8,199 nucleotides of DNA from assembly GCA_012961305.1 (NCBI GenBank), contig DTZQ01000525.1, positions 1 through 8,199 on the forward strand, read 5' to 3'. The notes under the pieces are model-generated. The model was given only the letters and a program-made list of their open reading frames with translations, made no database searches and had not been told where the DNA came from. Below are positions 6,028 to 8,199 of the stretch, one piece after another (position 1 is the stretch's first letter; every line of letters starts with the position of its first letter). The translations under genes and the position numbers were made by a program. This stretch comes from Armatimonadota bacterium. GTDB taxonomy: Bacteria; Armatimonadota; UBA10988; DTZQ01.

Positions 6028-7961
6028 ACCCTATCCTCGCGCTCCCCGAAGATGTCCTGGGGGAACGGTTCCTTTTCGGCCAATTGCAGGGCCGCCCGCC
6101 GGCGCCAAGGAGGCCCTTCTTCCTCCTCCCAACCCCACTGCTGCAGGGCATACATGGCTGCGTAGGCCCCTCCGCGAGCCAGCAGTTCCTCATGGCGCCC
6201 CTGTTCCACGATGCGACCGTTCTCCAGGGCCACAATCTTGTCCGCCCGCTTGATGGTGGAGAGGCGGTGGGCGATGACAAAGGTGGTTCGGCCCTTCATC
6301 AGTTCAGCCAACGCTTGTTGAATGAGAATTTCGGATTCGGTGTCCACCATGGAAGTGGCCTCGTCCAAGATGAGAATCCGCGGATTGGCCAGCACCGCGC
6401 GGGCAATGCTGAGACGTTGTTTCTGACCCCCAGAGAGTTTCACCCCCCGCTCGCCGATCTCCGTGTCATAGCCCTCCGGCAGTTCTATGATGAACTCGTG
6501 GGCGTTGGCCACCTTGGCCGCCTCGACTATTTCCTCGTCCGTGGCCTCCAGCCGGCCGTAGCGAATGTTCTCCTTCACCGTGCCGTTAAACAGGAAAGTA
6601 TCCTGCAAGACCATGGCTATCTGACGGCGCAGGGAGCGTTGAGTTACTGCGCGCAGGTCGTACCCATCAATCAACACTCGGCCTTCCGTGGGGTCGTAGA
6701 AGCGAGGGATGAGGTTGATAATGGTGCTCTTGCCCGCTCCGCTGCGGCCCACCAGAGCCACCATCTCCCCCGGCTTAGCCTCCAGGTTGATGTTCGACAG
6801 CACTTGGTCCCCCGTCGGATAGCGGAAGGAGACGTTTTCAAACCGCACATGGCCTCTAAGGGGCGGCAGGTCCACCGCCTCCGGCGCATCCTGAACCTCA
6901 GGCATTTCGTCCAGTACCTCCAGCACCCGCTCGCCCGCCGAGAAGGCCTGCAGGACGGTGTTGTAAATGCGAAACAGACTGCCGATGGGATGGTAGAACT
7001 GGCCCACGTACATGGTGAAGGCAAACAGGTCTCCCACGCTCACCGTGGGCTTGGGCTGGAGCATCAGATAGGCTCCGTAGCCCAGTACCGACAACCCGCC
7101 CAGGCCCTGGACGAACTGCATCGCCGGGAAGAAGCGGGTCCACAGGCGAATGCCGCGAATGCTCAAGTCGTAGTACTCGCGGTTGTCCTGGGCAAACCGC
7201 TGGGCTTCGAACCCCTCCCGGGTGAAACCCTTAATTACCCGAATGCCCGACAGGTTGTCCTGCAAGCGGGCGTTGATGTCTCCCAGGCGGTCGCGGATTT
7301 GGCGGTAAAGGGGCCGGATTATCCGGGCGAAGAAGTAGATGGACACCACCAGAACGGGCACCGGCAACAGGGCCACTAAGGTCAACCGCCAGGAGAGGTA
7401 GAGCATAATCCCGATGGTGATGACCAAGTTTAGGACATCGGAGATGAGGGTGTCGCTGGCATGGGTGAGGAGGTTCTGCATGGCCCCTACGTCGCCGGAG
7501 ACGCGGGCCATGATGTCCCCCGTCTGGCGGCTTTCGTAGTAACTCAAAGACAGCCGCTGCAGGTGCTCGTACAGCCTCACCCGCAGGTCCATGACGAACC
7601 CTTCGCCGGCCCGATGAAGGGTGTACAAACGCAGGGAAGACAGTAAGGCCGTGGCCGCACCGATGGCCAGCAGCAAGCCCAGCAGTTGCCAGGTTTCGTG
7701 CATGGCCAGAGCATAACTTTCCGGCGTCCAGACCCGCTTCACTGCCGGCACGAGCACGTGGTCGAGCAGGCGACGGGTGAGCAGCGGCGGCGCCTTGCCC
7801 AGCATGGTCGTCAGGGTCACGGCGATGGTGCCAATGACCACCGCGCCCCAGTAGGGCCGCAGAAAGGGCCAAAACCGCCGCAGAATCTTCAACACCGGCG
7901 GACGGGGGCGCTCCTCCTCAGGCAGCCGCGCCCGGGCAAAGGGTCGGTGAGCCATCCGCAT
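6024..7961 (-). CDS. ABC exporter, fused membrane and ATP-binding domains (MsbA/MDR type)
   Basis: This is a half-transporter of 645 residues that should act as a homodimer in the cytoplasmic membrane. The type I exporter membrane domain spans about 25-335, with hydrophobic helices near 37-55, 92-112, 172-210 (two) and 280-325 (two). The ATPase domain spans 370-600: A-loop Y381, Walker A GRSGAGKST (405-413), Q453, signature LSGGQ (509-513), Walker B ILILDE with catalytic E534, and H565. All ATPase residues are intact, so it should be active. Sequence of this class covers lipid A flippases, drug pumps and peptide exporters, so the cargo is not predictable. There is no peptidase C39 domain at the N-terminus. 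The ATG at 7961 is chosen because TTGAGG lies nine bases upstream. An in-frame TTG at 8003 falls in a hairpin with poor spacing to any Shine-Dalgarno. It is the first gene of the block. Confidence 0.94.
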   Translation of the reverse strand: MRMAHRPFARARLPEEERPRPPVLKILRRFWPFLRPYWGAVVIGTIAVTLTTMLGKAPPLLTRRLLDHVLVPAVKRVWTPESYALAMHETWQLLGLLLAIGAATALLSSLRLYTLHRAGEGFVMDLRVRLYEHLQRLSLSYYESRQTGDIMARVSGDVGAMQNLLTHASDTLISDVLNLVITIGIMLYLSWRLTLVALLPVPVLVVSIYFFARIIRPLYRQIRDRLGDINARLQDNLSGIRVIKGFTREGFEAQRFAQDNREYYDLSIRGIRLWTRFFPAMQFVQGLGGLSVLGYGAYLMLQPKPTVSVGDLFAFTMYVGQFYHPIGSLFRIYNTVLQAFSAGERVLEVLDEMPEVQDAPEAVDLPPLRGHVRFENVSFRYPTGDQVLSNINLEAKPGEMVALVGRSGAGKSTIINLIPRFYDPTEGRVLIDGYDLRAVTQRSLRRQIAMVLQDTFLFNGTVKENIRYGRLEATDEEIVEAAKVANAHEFIIELPEGYDTEIGERGVKLSGGQKQRLSIARAVLANPRILILDEATSMVDTESEILIQQALAELMKGRTTFVIAHRLSTIKRADKIVALENGRIVEQGRHEELLARGGAYAAMYALQQWGWEEEEGPPWRRRAALQLAEKEPFPQDIFGEREDRV

Positions 7962-7970
7962 GGTCGTAAA

Positions 7971-8003
7971 CCTCAAATTGGCAACGTTGAGGCTGGGCCT
8001 CAA
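7971..8003 (-). promoter_or_regulatory. leader with mutually exclusive pairings around the ABC ribosome site
   Basis: In the minus transcript TTGAGGC (8003-7997), a CCA loop and GCCTCAA (7993-7987) form a perfect 7-bp hairpin. Ten bases later TTGAGG recurs (7976-7971) as the ribosome binding site of the ABC gene. CCTCAA can therefore pair upstream, leaving the site free, or downstream (6 bp, 10-base loop), masking it. The pairings are read directly from the sequence; regulatory use is inferred and no ligand-binding domain is recognisable. Confidence 0.4.
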
Positions 8004-8004
8004 A

Positions 8005-8019
8005 GCCCTCTTTTAGGGC
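8005..8019 (-). other. small hairpin in the operon leader
   Basis: GCCCT-AAAAG-AGGGC forms a 5-bp stem in the minus transcript, one base upstream of the TTGAGGC hairpin. Its 3' arm (GGGC) could instead pair with GCCC at the base of the next stem, giving an alternating 1:2, 2:3, 3:4 arrangement. There is no U run after any stem, so transcriptional attenuation is not supported. Confidence 0.35.
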
Positions 8020-8048
8020 ACAAATAAAGCCACTAAAGTTCCCGTAGC

Positions 8049-8077
8049 ATTATACCACACTCCAGGAGGATGGTCAA
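8049..8077 (-). promoter_or_regulatory. sigma70-type promoter of the six-gene block
   Basis: TTGACC (-35, 8077-8072) and a perfect TATAAT (-10, 8054-8049) are separated by exactly 17 bp. Transcription would start near 8042, giving a leader of about 80 nt before the ATG at 7961. Confidence 0.82.
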
Positions 8078-8128
8078 ATGGGGCGATGACTATGATTAAA
8101 ACTACCCCGCAAAATTTTCACTTTCCCC

Positions 8129-8155
8129 TTGACAAATTTTTTCTTCTGGTATATT
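8129..8155 (+). promoter_or_regulatory. divergent promoter reading out of the window
   Basis: A perfect TTGACA (8129-8134) is followed after 15 bp by TATATT (8150-8155), preceded by TGG, an extended -10 that can compensate for short spacing. An alternative -10, TATTGA at 17 bp, is weaker. The start would be near 8162. The remaining bases to 8199 contain no ATG or GTG start codon, so the gene or RNA it serves lies to the right. Confidence 0.65.
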
Positions 8156-8199
8156 GATAGAGAAGGTAGCCAGAGGTAATACTGTACGGCGAGTTTGAC

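Noticed and set aside
6084..7379. Open frame of 431 codons on the plus strand
   Set aside because: It lies entirely opposite the ABC exporter, which has all ATPase motifs. No family is recognisable in the antisense translation.
7962..8003. TTG at 8003 as the start of the ABC exporter
   Set aside because: The codon sits at the 5' edge of a 7-bp hairpin and the nearest purine-rich site is only about three bases away. ATG at 7961 has a well-placed TTGAGG, and the extra 14 residues show no family motif.
8004..8040. Leader peptide from TTG near 8024 (M-C-P-K-R-G-L-stop)
   Set aside because: Only seven codons, no convincing ribosome site, and no run of a single regulatory amino acid.

Overview
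The window holds a six-gene block, all read from the minus strand. The genes run from the right-hand promoter (about 8049-8077) to the left edge in this order: ABC exporter, secreted DUF3857/transglutaminase-like protein, Mut7-C RNase-fold zinc-ribbon protein, HpcH/HpaI-family aldolase, zinc-site-less M16 subunit, catalytic M16 subunit. No RNA gene, CRISPR array, insertion sequence or phage gene was seen. The DNA is GC-rich, with strong Shine-Dalgarno sites, sigma70-type promoters and several non-ATG starts (GTG and TTG). This indicates a bacterium, but the sequence does not fix the phylum. The M16 pair (including an SR-F/Y-W-ALVDPGLA motif) together with a DUF3857 transglutaminase would suit Armatimonadota, Planctomycetota or a similar deep lineage. 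That is a guess from family distribution.

Right edge (7962-8199): this is a divergent intergenic region. A near-consensus minus promoter (TTGACC, 17 bp, TATAAT) fires the block. A second promoter (TTGACA with an extended -10) faces right and must serve a gene or RNA outside the window. The roughly 80-nt leader of the minus transcript carries two short hairpins. It also holds a CCTCAA segment that can pair either upstream with TTGAGG or downstream with the ribosome binding site of the ABC gene, which is a possible translational switch.

Core (3614-7961): ABC exporter, DUF3857/transglutaminase protein and Mut7-C protein overlap by 4 bp at each junction (GTGA, then ATGA), so translation is very likely coupled. 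The Mut7-C stop codon directly abuts a 20-bp near-palindrome. The aldolase follows with a TTG start.

Left part (134-3529): the aldolase is followed 39 bp later by the non-catalytic M16 subunit (TTG start behind a perfect AGGAGGA), then a 114-bp gap with a UUCG-type hairpin, then the catalytic M16 subunit. The two M16 proteins are complementary. One has HxxEH but lacks the Arg/Tyr pair; the other has the Arg/Tyr pair but lacks HxxEH. This is the signature of an obligate heterodimeric peptidase.

Possible joint role: membrane export, a secreted transglutaminase-fold protein and a peptidase pair could act together in making, trimming or exporting a peptide or in handling cell-envelope material. 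No precursor peptide or biosynthetic enzyme is visible, so this remains a hypothesis. The aldolase and the Mut7-C protein could be simple passengers of the operon. Positions 1-133 hold a cluster of small palindromes resembling an intergenic repeat.
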